A DNA stretch of 64,000 nt from Thalassotalea nanhaiensis (GTDB lineage: Bacteria > Pseudomonadota > Gammaproteobacteria > Enterobacterales > Alteromonadaceae). A program made the translations under genes and the position numbers. Where the stretch lies: the NCBI RefSeq assembly GCF_031583575.1, contig NZ_CP134146.1:806001-870000 (forward strand), in the 5' to 3' direction. Below, one piece after another: positions 27,481 through 37,229 of this stretch. Each line of letters starts with the position of its first letter. Positions within the stretch are counted from its first letter, which is position 1. The notes under the pieces were generated by a model. It was not told the origin of the DNA. It ran no database searches and was given only the letters and a program-made list of their open reading frames with translations.

Positions 27481-28680
27481 ATGACCGATATTCAGCAAGC
27501 GTTTGCCGAAATCAAACGTGGCGCAGAAGAAATCTTACTTGAAGATGAATTGCTGGCAAAATTAAAAACAGGCAAGCCGTTAAAAATTAAAGCGGGTTTT
27601 GATCCTACAGCACCTGACTTACATTTAGGTCATACGGTGTTGATTAATAAAATGCGCCAATTCCAACAATTAGGTCATGAAGTTATTTTCCTTATCGGTG
27701 ACTTTACTGGCATGATTGGTGATCCTACTGGTAAAAACGTAACCAGAAAGCCATTAACTGAAGCTGATGTTCTAGCAAATGCTGAAACATACAAAGAGCA
27801 AGTATTTAAAATTCTTGATCCTGCAAAAACCCGTGTAGAGTTTAATTCTACTTGGATGGAAAAGCTGGGTTCAGCGGGTATGCTAAAACTTGCTTCTCGC
27901 CAAACTGTTGCTCGAATGATGGAGCGCGATGATTTTAAAAAGCGTTTTAAAGAAGGTCAATCAATTGCTATTCATGAATTTATGTACCCGCTTGTTCAAG
28001 GCTGGGATTCCGTTGCCCTTGAATCTGACGTAGAGCTTGGCGGAACCGATCAGAAGTTTAACTTACTGATGGGGCGTGAATTGCAAAAAGGTGAAAATCA
28101 ACGTCCACAAACCGTATTAATGATGCCGTTACTTGAAGGCTTGGATGGCGTTCAAAAAATGTCAAAATCATTAGGCAATTACATTGGTATTACTGATTCA
28201 CCAACAGAAATGTTTGGTAAAATCATGTCAATTTCAGATGTGTTGATGTGGCGTTATTATGATTTACTCAGCTTTAAGCCACTCAGTGAAATTGAAGGCT
28301 ATAAAGACAGCATCGCACAAGGTTCAAATCCGCGTGATGTAAAAATAGAATTAGCGAAAGAGCTTATCGCTCGTTTCCATGATGACGATGCTGCACAAGC
28401 TGCCCATCAAGAGTTTATCAATCGTTTTCAAAAAGGTGCCATGCCGGATGAAATTGATGAGAAGACCCTTGCAACGACCGACGGTGTAATTGGTATTGCT
28501 AATTTGCTTAAAGATGCAGGCTTAGCCGCCAGTACATCTGAAGCTATGCGTATGATCAAGCAAGGTGCTGTTAAAATTGATGGTGACAAAATCTCTGATA
28601 ACAAATTGCAATGCCTAGCCGGAACAACGGCTGTTTATCAAATTGGTAAACGCAAATTTGCTAAAGTAACACTTAGCTAA
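27481..28680 (+). CDS. tyrS: Tyrosyl-tRNA synthetase
   Basis: Charges tRNA-Tyr. It is 399 residues long, a class I synthetase with HLGH (48-51) and KMSKS (226-230), and [16 protein letters not shown] between them. The C-terminal S4-like domain runs to RKFAKVTLS. Length and motif spacing match the Haemophilus/Pseudomonas-type TyrRS rather than the 424-residue E. coli form. ATG 27481 follows AAAGGCG. It is divergent from the M23 gene, with a terminator after the stop. Confidence 0.96.
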   Translation: MTDIQQAFAEIKRGAEEILLEDELLAKLKTGKPLKIKAGFDPTAPDLHLGHTVLINKMRQFQQLGHEVIFLIGDFTGMIGDPTGKNVTRKPLTEADVLANAETYKEQVFKILDPAKTRVEFNSTWMEKLGSAGMLKLASRQTVARMMERDDFKKRFKEGQSIAIHEFMYPLVQGWDSVALESDVELGGTDQKFNLLMGRELQKGENQRPQTVLMMPLLEGLDGVQKMSKSLGNYIGITDSPTEMFGKIMSISDVLMWRYYDLLSFKPLSEIEGYKDSIAQGSNPRDVKIELAKELIARFHDDDAAQAAHQEFINRFQKGAMPDEIDEKTLATTDGVIGIANLLKDAGLAASTSEAMRMIKQGAVKIDGDKISDNKLQCLAGTTAVYQIGKRKFAKVTLS

Positions 28681-28704
28681 GTCAGGAAAATTATAAAAAT
28701 CTTC

Positions 28705-28743
28705 AGCCAGTGCTCATTTCGTTAATAGCACTGGCTTGTTTTT
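28705..28743 (+). terminator. Rho-independent terminator of tyrS
   Basis: Stem AGCCAGTGCT (28705-28714) with AGCACTGGCT (28727-28736), followed by TGTTTTTATTT. Confidence 0.9.
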
Positions 28744-28796
28744 ATTTGCTATTCACGTAAAGTAAACTTATTACCTACCTTTTAATGACTTGATTA

Positions 28797-29354
28797 ATGC
28801 CAATAATAAAAAAAATCATCTTCATAATTGCTTTGTTTATCCCTGCGCTATTTATTACTGGCTGTTCGACGAGTCCCGACACCAGTTTTAATAATGAGTT
28901 TAATTTTGCCAATGTGAAAACCTATAGTTTGTTTCCCCGTGAATCCAAATTTACTGAACTGCAAGAGATGAGTGATTTTCAACGCAACCGCATTGAACTT
29001 GCTGTTGAACAACAGATGGAGCTTCAGCAGTTTAGTTATACTCACTTTGAACAGGCTGACGTAATCATTAGTTATTTTTTGGTTGGTAACAGTTTAAGAG
29101 AATTACAAAAGTACAATAAGGGTGTAAAAGCATGCCTAGGTTGTAGTCAAAATGAACAGGCTGCATTGAATAAAGACATACGTACATCAATGTTGGTATT
29201 AGATGTGCTTGATAGCGAGAAAAAACGATCGATATTTAGAGGCTATACAAAAGTAGACTTGGATCCTAAAAACACCAGTGAAGAGAATCAGCAAGAGACT
29301 ATAGAAGCTGTTCAGTTAATTTTATCTCAATTTCCACCATCACCGAAAAAGTAA
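28797..29354 (+). CDS. DUF4136-type lipoprotein
   Basis: 185 residues with a lipoprotein signal (lipobox ITGC, Cys at about 23), so an envelope protein. The body starts FANVKTYSLFPRESK and has the DUF4136 pattern (F..YKTY.w; later ADVIISYFLVGN and KKRSIFRGYTKVDL). A CLGC pair lies near residue 118. Function unknown. It lies upstream of rraB with a 63-base gap, and may be an independent unit. Confidence 0.75.
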   Translation: MPIIKKIIFIIALFIPALFITGCSTSPDTSFNNEFNFANVKTYSLFPRESKFTELQEMSDFQRNRIELAVEQQMELQQFSYTHFEQADVIISYFLVGNSLRELQKYNKGVKACLGCSQNEQAALNKDIRTSMLVLDVLDSEKKRSIFRGYTKVDLDPKNTSEENQQETIEAVQLILSQFPPSPKK

Positions 29355-29417
29355 TACAAACTTTTAATTTTTAATAAATAATATTGAGCGCTATAATAGC
29401 GCTAATATATCAGTTTA

Positions 29418-29759
29418 ATGAGCAACTTAATGACATTTCCAAATGATGAAAACGGTTCGGTATTAGCCGAAATGCAAGAAGCAGGTATCGACCTGAGTAA
29501 ATCTCTTACCGTTGAATTTTTCCAACTATTTGAGCAAGAAAAAGACGCACGAGCGTTGGCTGAATTTGTGCAAAATAGTGATATGAATGCAGTTGTTAAC
29601 GTTCACCCTGACCAAACACCAAATGTTTGGGATGTCGATTGTCAAATTGAAATGGTTCCAAGTTACGAAAACATAGTCGCCATGGAAGAAAAGTTTGAAA
29701 AGTTAGCAAACAAATTTAACGGCTTTAATGATGGTTGGGGCGTGCAACAAGACGATTGA
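29418..29759 (+). CDS. rraB: Ribonuclease E inhibitor RraB-family protein
   Basis: 113 residues, acidic, ending GFNDGWGVQQDD. The C-terminal motif (E...LA.KFNGF.DGWG) and the N-terminal helix-strand pattern match the RraB family (PF06877), whose E. coli member binds and modulates RNase E. It is shorter than E. coli RraB (138) and lacks its long acidic tail. ATG 29418 or ATG 29430 are both possible. The family call is good; conservation of RNase E control is inferred. Confidence 0.8.
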   Translation: MSNLMTFPNDENGSVLAEMQEAGIDLSKSLTVEFFQLFEQEKDARALAEFVQNSDMNAVVNVHPDQTPNVWDVDCQIEMVPSYENIVAMEEKFEKLANKFNGFNDGWGVQQDD

Positions 29760-29782
29760 TAGCCAGGTGTAATTGAAGGGGC

Positions 29783-30430
29783 TTAATCCTTCAACTCATC
29801 ATCAAAATGAAACGCAGGAAGAGATACCTTCCAATAAATTCCCGCTAAACGTAATATTAATGCCCCTGCCATAGCCAATGAACCCGCTATTGGCTCCGAT
29901 AGACCTATGTAAGTTAATCCTACGAATAAAAAGCTGCCTAGCATGGCAGCTAAAGCATAAATCTCTTGTCGTAAAATGAGTGGTATTCGGTTACAAATAA
30001 TGTCACGGATCATACCGCCGGCAACGCCAGTAATAGTCCCCATAATCACTGAAGTCAGAATTGTTTGCTCGTAGCTTAATGCCTTATGGGTGCCAAGCAC
30101 GGCAAACAATGCTAAACCGAAGGCATCGGCAACATGCATAAACCGTTTGGGTACCAATTTTGGTTGCCTAATCAGTAAAATTGTTAATAAGGCAGTCACA
30201 AAAATGACGGCAACATATTCATTTTGCACAGTCCAAAATACTGGCGCGCCCAAGATAATATCGCGAATTGTGCCGCCACCAACAGCAGTAACCGCTGCTA
30301 GTACCATAACCCCAAACGGATCAAGACGATATCTACCCGCCATAAGCGCGCCTGATAATGCAAACACAATGACGCCAAATATGTCAGCAAAATAGATAAA
30401 AGTACTGATTGGATTATCACCAGTAACCAT
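29783..30430 (-). CDS. TRIC-like channel/UPF0126 membrane protein
   Basis: 215 residues with about seven TM segments in two similar halves. Each half carries the family motif: AVTAVGGGTIRDIILG (about 42-57) and GTITGVAGGMIRDIICN (about 126-142). This is the UPF0126/'glycine transporter' family (YicG/YadS), related to trimeric intracellular cation channels. The substrate is unresolved. ATG 30430 lies three bases after the stop of the rhodanese gene, implying one operon. Confidence 0.9.
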   Translation of the reverse strand: MVTGDNPISTFIYFADIFGVIVFALSGALMAGRYRLDPFGVMVLAAVTAVGGGTIRDIILGAPVFWTVQNEYVAVIFVTALLTILLIRQPKLVPKRFMHVADAFGLALFAVLGTHKALSYEQTILTSVIMGTITGVAGGMIRDIICNRIPLILRQEIYALAAMLGSFLFVGLTYIGLSEPIAGSLAMAGALILRLAGIYWKVSLPAFHFDDELKD

Positions 30431-30433
30431 AAG

Positions 30434-30847
30434 TTATTTACCCACGTTTTTTGTTATTTCTAAATTAGACTTTTTCCAACCTTGCATGTCACCAACTAAA
30501 TGACTGGTATGCTGAAAGTTGTTTTCTTTTAAAATGTCTATTGCTATACCGGCGCGACGACCTGAGCGACAATACACAACAATGTTTTTATCTTTAAACT
30601 GAGAGACTTGGTCGAGTTTATCTGCTAATTCTTGATGCGAAATATTCACTGAACCAGGTATATGGCCTTCATCAAATTCCTCGCGACTTCGTACATCTAG
30701 AAGTAAAAAGTCTTCATTTGCAGTTTGCATTTTTAACAACTGCTGTTGATCAATTTCACTACTAATCTGTATAGGCTGCTCAGTATTCGTAACGGAAGAA
30801 CAAGCGGTAATTAAAGTAGCTAAGATAATGGCAATGAATTTGTGCAT
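30434..30847 (-). CDS. Rhodanese-domain lipoprotein
   Basis: 137 residues. A lipoprotein signal (lipobox ITAC, Cys near 16) is followed by one rhodanese domain: LLLDVRSREEFDEGHIPGSVNI, then the active-site loop VYCRSGRRA with the catalytic Cys at about residue 92. A single-domain envelope sulfurtransferase is predicted; the substrate is unknown. It is the first gene of a pair with the UPF0126 gene. Confidence 0.88.
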   Translation of the reverse strand: MHKFIAIILATLITACSSVTNTEQPIQISSEIDQQQLLKMQTANEDFLLLDVRSREEFDEGHIPGSVNISHQELADKLDQVSQFKDKNIVVYCRSGRRAGIAIDILKENNFQHTSHLVGDMQGWKKSNLEITKNVGK

Positions 30848-30933
30848 GAAATGCTCTGATTTTGTTTATATAAAACAAATACTAGCAGAAATATCAGGGT
30901 AACTGATAATTCTGCATTGTTTAGCTTGGATGG

Positions 30934-31641
30934 TTAAAGCGTTTTACCTTTTAGCTCATTGAGCATATTAATCACTAATTCAGAAGAATTAACTGATGCG
31001 GTCTCTAAGTACTCTTCAAATGATGTTGGTGATTCTTTACCGGCAATATCACTCATTGAACGTATCACCACAAATGGTACGTTAAATTGGTGACATGTTT
31101 GTGCGATAGCAGCGCCTTCCATTTCAACTGCCGCCATCGTAGGAAAGTTAGCACGGGCTTTGGCAATATCATCATCTTTGGTCATGAAAGTATCACCAGT
31201 GGTAATAAGCCCGGTCAGAGTTTTAATGCCAACGAGTTTATCTATGCCTGCTTGGGCTGCGGTTACTAGAGTAGGGTGTGGAACAAACGCTGCCGGCATA
31301 CCTGGTAGTTGACCTATTTCATAACCAAATGCTGTTACATCGGCATCGTGGTGTCTCACTTCAGAGCTGATCACAATGTCGCCAACTTTTAGTGTTTGTT
31401 CAAACCCACCTGCAGAGCCGGTATTTACAATGTAATCTGGTGAAAATTTTTCTATCATCAAAACAGTTGCTAACGCGGATGCAACTTTACCAATGCCAGA
31501 TTGCACCAGTACCACTTCAGTACCGTCGATATCGCCGGTAAAAAAGTTATAGCCGGCGTGTTGATACTCGGCAAAGTTTTCTAATTTGGCTTTTAAAATT
31601 GCAACTTCTGGCTCCATTGCGCCAATAATGCCTGCTTTCAT
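30934..31641 (-). CDS. mtnN: 5'-methylthioadenosine/S-adenosylhomocysteine nucleosidase
   Basis: Cleaves MTA, SAH and 5'-deoxyadenosine in methionine salvage and activated-methyl recycling. It is about 235 residues from ATG 31641 (MKAGIIGAMEPEV, catalytic E12 as in E. coli MtnN). MEGAAIAQ holds the second Glu and IRSMSDIAG the catalytic Asp. An ATG one codon upstream is also possible; GAG lies seven bases before 31641. A longer TTG-initiated form is unlikely. Confidence 0.95.
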   Translation of the reverse strand: MKAGIIGAMEPEVAILKAKLENFAEYQHAGYNFFTGDIDGTEVVLVQSGIGKVASALATVLMIEKFSPDYIVNTGSAGGFEQTLKVGDIVISSEVRHHDADVTAFGYEIGQLPGMPAAFVPHPTLVTAAQAGIDKLVGIKTLTGLITTGDTFMTKDDDIAKARANFPTMAAVEMEGAAIAQTCHQFNVPFVVIRSMSDIAGKESPTSFEEYLETASVNSSELVINMLNELKGKTL

Positions 31642-31794
31642 CATTATACTCTTTGTGTGGGAATGTTTATGGCGCAATTATAGTGCTAAGTCACCCTTTT
31701 AGTCATTAAATAATACGATAATCATCGATATTCATTTTATTAATGTACTACTCATTACTGTACTTATTATTGAAACTGGTACGGGACGAGATAT

Positions 31795-31822
31795 AAAAAA
31801 ACGGAGTCAAATTGACTCCGTT
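31795..31822 (-). terminator. Rho-independent terminator of the dUTPase gene
   Basis: AACGGAGTC (31800-31808) pairs with GACTCCGTT (31814-31822), loop five bases. The left-hand A run gives a T tract on the minus strand. Confidence 0.9.
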
Positions 31823-31847
31823 ATATTACTAAAGAATGAACTCTGAT

Positions 31848-32477
31848 TTATGCCGGGTAGGCAGCTTTTAGGCCATTGTATACGTTGCTTTGAAAATCAT
31901 CTGACGATGTATCAAGTGCAGTAACTAAATCGGCTAATACTTCGTTATCTTCTTTGCCATTCCAGATCTTAATGTATGTACCATCTTTATAGCCATAATC
32001 TTGGCGGAAGAAATTAAGTGTATTCTTTCCAACGTACTGGCGGAATAATTCATTTAAGTCCATGTTCATCAGCGCCATGCAGGCTGTAAAACTTTTACCA
32101 TCAAAATCTTTGTTGGCAACGGCGGCAGCAGCCAAATCTTCCAACGCCAGTTTAAAATCAGTGTGTTCAACAGATTGTTGTAATTCTGTTGCTAATTGCT
32201 CTGCGATTAGGTCGACATTGCTTTCTTTCATTAATCGTAAAGATAAGCCAAAGTGAAAAATATCAACAAGCTCTAACTGTACTTGTGGTACATCACACTC
32301 TTGATGTTTCCACCATTTCCAACCGTGATGATCAAGCATTTCTGCACATTCAACCCAAATGGCACGGTACCATTCAAAGTTATCAGCTCGCCATGTATCA
32401 CTCACTCGAGTATTCATTGCATTTTGCATGGTTAGCATTTGTTTAATTTGCTTAATAGAAGTAGATAAATCAGACAT
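31848..32477 (-). CDS. Dimeric all-alpha dUTPase (dUTPase_2 family)
   Basis: 209 residues, hydrolysing dUTP to dUMP to keep uracil out of DNA. The all-alpha NTP-pyrophosphatase metal motif is visible as ECAEML (about 49-54) and ELVDIFHF (about 69-76). WxW and KWWKHQ lie between, and YIKIWNGKEDNEVLADLV lies towards the C-terminus. This is the dimeric dUTPase type (PF08761), not the trimeric Dut of E. coli. Single gene with terminator. Confidence 0.9.
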   Translation of the reverse strand: MSDLSTSIKQIKQMLTMQNAMNTRVSDTWRADNFEWYRAIWVECAEMLDHHGWKWWKHQECDVPQVQLELVDIFHFGLSLRLMKESNVDLIAEQLATELQQSVEHTDFKLALEDLAAAAVANKDFDGKSFTACMALMNMDLNELFRQYVGKNTLNFFRQDYGYKDGTYIKIWNGKEDNEVLADLVTALDTSSDDFQSNVYNGLKAAYPA

Positions 32478-32563
32478 CGTAGGTCCTAAAGTTGGATAAA
32501 TTATAATTAATTTTAAGGTTAATATTTTGCCGTAAAACGAGCCGCATTGCTACAGATTTAACG

Positions 32564-33829
32564 CTATTTTATAAACCTGTCCAGCACGGTGGCTGCGGTC
32601 ATATCACCTGTGACATTTACCACTGATCTGCCCATATCTAATAAACGGTCTACGCCTAAGATCAACGCAATACCTTCAACAGGCAAACCTTGACTGGCAA
32701 GAGTGCCGGCAAGTATAGGAATTGAAGATGAAGGAATGCCAGGGGCACCGATTGAAGCGACAATTGCGAGTAGCACAATAGACACAAGTTGCATTGTCGA
32801 TAGGTCGATACCGAATGCTTGCGCGATAAATAGCACCACCGTCGCTTGATACATGGCTGTAGCATCCATATTAATAGTCGTACCTAATGGAATAATTAAT
32901 CGACTAACTTGTGGCGATACTTTGTGAACATTTTCAGTCACTCTTAATGTGACTGGCATTGTTGCACTTGAGGACGATGTTGCTAGAGCAAGAGCCATAA
33001 CCTCTCGGCAATTTTTCATAAACTCAAAAGGGTTTCTTTTAGTTAAAAAAGTAATCAGTAGCATGTATATAAGCAACAGTGCCAATAAACCAATAACTAC
33101 ATTCAAAAAAAACAGAGATACTGCAGTTATCGCGCCTAAACCTTTATTAATAACCGTGTTGGCGATCAAGCCAAAAACAACAATAGGCGTATATTTCATC
33201 AACCAAAGTACGATGTTCATACATACAGTTTGAATTGATTGCATCAGGTCTACTAAAGGCTTAGTTTCCTGTTTTGACATATTCAACAGCGCAAAACCAA
33301 CAATAATTGCAGCTACTACAAGTTGTAGCATATCGGTATTGTTCATATGCCTAAACAGGTTGTCAGGGAATATACCCTTGATGATGCCAATTACACCATG
33401 TTCGATAACATTTAATTGTTTTACATTGTGTTCTTCAATAGCGCCAAGGAAACTATTATTGATTGCGTTGCCGGGTTCAATAATACCGGCTAAGAAGAAG
33501 GCTAAGCCTGTTGCTAATGCAGACGTACAAAGGATATATATTAGCCCGAAACCTAAGGTGTTTAACGCTTTATTGTTTTGTCCCTGGTAAATACCCAAAA
33601 TGACCGAGCTTATAACTAACGGAATAACCACAAACTTAAGTAACGTCATGAAGATATAGCCGGGCAGTGCGATCCACTCACCAATTGTTAAGGCAACTTC
33701 TCGTTGCACAAATGCGAAGTTTTCACCTAGCAAGGCACCAACCATAAATCCTGCAAACAGGCCGATAATTACTTTAAACCAAAGCTGTTCACGAAGTTTG
33801 AGTCGTTCGGATAATTCTGGAGAGGTCAT
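32564..33829 (-). CDS. Dicarboxylate/amino acid:cation symporter (DAACS family)
   Basis: 421 residues, multi-pass inner membrane, related to GltP/DctA/EAAT transporters. Diagnostic elements are the Ser-rich hairpin ATSSSSATMPVTLRV, the NMDATAMYQ cation site, and GAPGIPSSSIPI (second hairpin) before the C-terminal DRLLDMGRSVVNVTGD. The substrate is probably glutamate/aspartate or a C4-dicarboxylate, as the Arg in the last segment fits acidic substrates. ATG 33829 follows GGAG. Confidence 0.93.
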   Translation of the reverse strand: MTSPELSERLKLREQLWFKVIIGLFAGFMVGALLGENFAFVQREVALTIGEWIALPGYIFMTLLKFVVIPLVISSVILGIYQGQNNKALNTLGFGLIYILCTSALATGLAFFLAGIIEPGNAINNSFLGAIEEHNVKQLNVIEHGVIGIIKGIFPDNLFRHMNNTDMLQLVVAAIIVGFALLNMSKQETKPLVDLMQSIQTVCMNIVLWLMKYTPIVVFGLIANTVINKGLGAITAVSLFFLNVVIGLLALLLIYMLLITFLTKRNPFEFMKNCREVMALALATSSSSATMPVTLRVTENVHKVSPQVSRLIIPLGTTINMDATAMYQATVVLFIAQAFGIDLSTMQLVSIVLLAIVASIGAPGIPSSSIPILAGTLASQGLPVEGIALILGVDRLLDMGRSVVNVTGDMTAATVLDRFIK

Positions 33830-33935
33830 AGCGTTAACTTTTATTATTATTTTTTATTTAAGAGTATTTACCATAATCTTTTAATTAAGCATCAACAAGT
33901 TTTCGTTTAACTAATTGCACTGTGTGCCATGAGTG

Positions 33936-34388
33936 TTAACCTTGTTTAAATTTAGTAATTAACCGATCTAGATTATTCGCAAAGGCTTGCTTGTCAGCTT
34001 GATTTAATGGTGGAGGCCCACCACTTTGAACACCACTGGCACGCATAGTATCCATAAAGTCACGCATGTTTAAACGAGCGCGAATATTACTGGTGGTGTA
34101 TAGCTCACCCCGAGGGTTTAGTGCGGTAGCCCCTTTTTCAATAACTTCAGCTGCCAGAGGGATATCTTGCGTAACAACCAAGTCACCGTGTTCTACTCGT
34201 TTTACAATTTCATCATCTGCTACATCAAACCCGGAAGATACTCTGACAAAAGAGATAAATTTTGAAGGGGGAATTCGCATAGCATGGTTAGCAAAAAGCG
34301 TGGTATGTAGTTGTGTTCTGTCTGCTGCTTTGAATAAAATTTCTTTAATTGCAACGGGACAAGCGTCGGCATCAACCCAAATTTTCAT
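33936..34388 (-). CDS. UPF0178 (YaiI/YqxD) family protein
   Basis: 150 residues of the DUF188/UPF0178 family, which is PIN-like in fold. The sequence starts [16 protein letters not shown], then [22 protein letters not shown], then [20 protein letters not shown]. The acidic residues could form a nuclease-like metal site, but no activity is established. Last gene of a leftward set of small genes starting at 35623. Confidence 0.88.
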   Translation of the reverse strand: MKIWVDADACPVAIKEILFKAADRTQLHTTLFANHAMRIPPSKFISFVRVSSGFDVADDEIVKRVEHGDLVVTQDIPLAAEVIEKGATALNPRGELYTTSNIRARLNMRDFMDTMRASGVQSGGPPPLNQADKQAFANNLDRLITKFKQG

Positions 34389-34405
34389 AAACTGTATATC
34401 TCTGT

Positions 34406-34654
34406 TTAAATATCGGTAGGCTTTTCGATTTCATAAATCGCATCAGAAATATCAGTAACTTTATCGTTTAATATCGCCTGTGCATCATACAAACCTTGGT
34501 TATAGTATACAGCGCCCATTTCTTTAGCAAAGAAGTCTAATAAAAACTCTGCATCAAATTGGCCTAATTCCTGATCAAGTTCAGCTTCAAAGTAACGTTG
34601 AAGTTTGACCACTAACCCATCTTTTTGTGCGTTTGAAAATTTAATTGAAGACAA
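34406..34654 (-). CDS. DUF2164 family protein
   Basis: 82 residues matching DUF2164: [43 protein letters not shown]. Helical, cytoplasmic, function unknown. The start appears to be TTG 34654, with AAGGA seven bases upstream. It lies nine bases after the RcsF-like gene and 17 before the UPF0178 gene. Confidence 0.85.
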   Translation of the reverse strand: MSSIKFSNAQKDGLVVKLQRYFEAELDQELGQFDAEFLLDFFAKEMGAVYYNQGLYDAQAILNDKVTDISDAIYEIEKPTDI

Positions 34655-34663
34655 TATTAATCC

Positions 34664-35065
34664 TTATTTACCACGTTCTATCCAGTATGCGCTGCCGTTA
34701 CACTGCATATGTTTAAAACAATCAGCGGTTGTTGCAATATTACAGCTATGGACGACAAGGCCATTACCGCCTTGTGATTGGGTATTAACTTGCAGTTCCC
34801 TGATCAAATGAGATTCTGAAAAACTATCATTTGAGCGAAAGCTATCAGATTGTTTTTCAGTCCTTTCTACCGGGTGTATGCATTGTGAAGATGTAACATT
34901 TGCAAGAAAATCACCTTCATAAAATTTTATTTCTTGTAAAGTATATTGTTCAACAACATGAGCACTAACCTCTGCACGTAAAAATGGGCCAGCATTAGTT
35001 TTATATTCCAAAGTACTACAGGAAGTTAACGTTAAACATAAAATAAGGCTAAAGATTTTCATCAT
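34664..35065 (-). CDS. RcsF-like outer-membrane lipoprotein
   Basis: 133 residues with a lipoprotein signal (LTSC, Cys16). The mature part carries four Cys (C62, C108, C116, C122) in the contexts SSQC, VVHSC, DC and QCNGSA. That is the pattern of RcsF (E. coli C74/C109/C118/C124), the outer-membrane sensor that triggers the Rcs envelope-stress relay. Similarity is limited to these motifs and size, so 'RcsF-like' is as far as I go. No rcs phosphorelay genes are in the window. Two adjacent ATGs (35065, 35062) follow AAGGAAAA. Confidence 0.65.
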   Translation of the reverse strand: MMKIFSLILCLTLTSCSTLEYKTNAGPFLRAEVSAHVVEQYTLQEIKFYEGDFLANVTSSQCIHPVERTEKQSDSFRSNDSFSESHLIRELQVNTQSQGGNGLVVHSCNIATTADCFKHMQCNGSAYWIERGK

Positions 35066-35084
35066 AATATTTTCCTTGTAACTC

Positions 35085-35318
35085 TCAGCCGTTTAACAAT
35101 AAAACTTTTGGATGATTTTCGCTTGAAAATTCATGATAAATATCATCTAAATAAATCGCTAACTTAGCTGATTCCATGTCAGCAGGAATAATCACATCAT
35201 ATACTCTAACGCGCATTCCTACATCTGACTCAGTAAATAGTAACCATTCATTATTTATTCGGTGCACAGACATTTTTTTACCAAATACATCAAATGTTAG
35301 TTTAGTGGGGTAAGCCAT
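35085..35318 (-). CDS. Small hypothetical protein
   Basis: 77 residues, soluble, beta-rich in appearance (KLTFDVFGKKMSVHRINNEWLLFTESDVG). I do not recognise it with confidence. Its ATG directly follows the stop of a frameshifted membrane-protein frame (TAAATG), so the pair looks like an old operon junction. It is 19 bases before the RcsF-like gene. Confidence 0.7.
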   Translation of the reverse strand: MAYPTKLTFDVFGKKMSVHRINNEWLLFTESDVGMRVRVYDVIIPADMESAKLAIYLDDIYHEFSSENHPKVLLLNG

Positions 35319-35623
35319 TTAAAACTCAGCGCTTTGTTCTTCAGTGGTTTCAAATTCAAAACCACCAATATATTTTTGTAAAAAATTATAGACCAAACAC
35401 ATAAGTGCTACAGAGATATAGCCAAAAATAAGATAAAAATTGGAAAAATGATCATCGCATATGAAGGGAATGAGACTGGGTTTCCTGTGGCATCCATGTT
35501 TGGTGATACGGCCATCATCATTAGAAACATCGGAATAAACATCGGTAATGTTGCAACGGCCATTAGCACGCCGAACACTTTGCCATTTTGATGTGGTGAG
35601 AGTCTTTTTATTTGTTTTTTCAT
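35319..35623 (-). pseudogene. Small two-TM membrane protein with a single-base frameshift
   Basis: From ATG 35623 (AGGG upstream) the frame reads MKKQIKRLSPHQNGKVFGVL and a hydrophobic stretch, then stops early at 35408. The next frame carries an uninterrupted and typical ending (YLIFGYISVALMCLVYNF, then QKYIGGFEFETTEEQ) to a TAA at 35319-35321, abutting the next ATG. Adding one base in the A5 tract at 35435-35439 (T5 on the coding strand) would join the two into one about 101-residue protein. This is the usual form of a small DUF membrane protein family ending in IGGxEFE. It is either a real frameshift or a homopolymer sequencing error. Confidence 0.75.
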
Positions 35624-35712
35624 TATTATCATCCCTTTAATTAATATCTTAGATTACTTTTTTAATATTTATATATCAATAATTTAAATGTAATTAGTAT
35701 TATTAATAAGGC

Positions 35713-35740
35713 ACAAAAAAGGCGGGTAAAAACCCGCCTT
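35713..35740 (-). terminator. Rho-independent terminator of gltBD
   Basis: AAGGCGGGT (35719-35727) pairs with ACCCGCCTT (35732-35740), four-base loop. The A6 on the left becomes a T run on the minus strand. Confidence 0.93.
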
Positions 35741-35761
35741 GATGATGACAAAAATTAAAAT

Positions 35762-37213
<1,452 letters not shown>

Positions 37214-37229
37214 CTAGCTATTAACGTGC

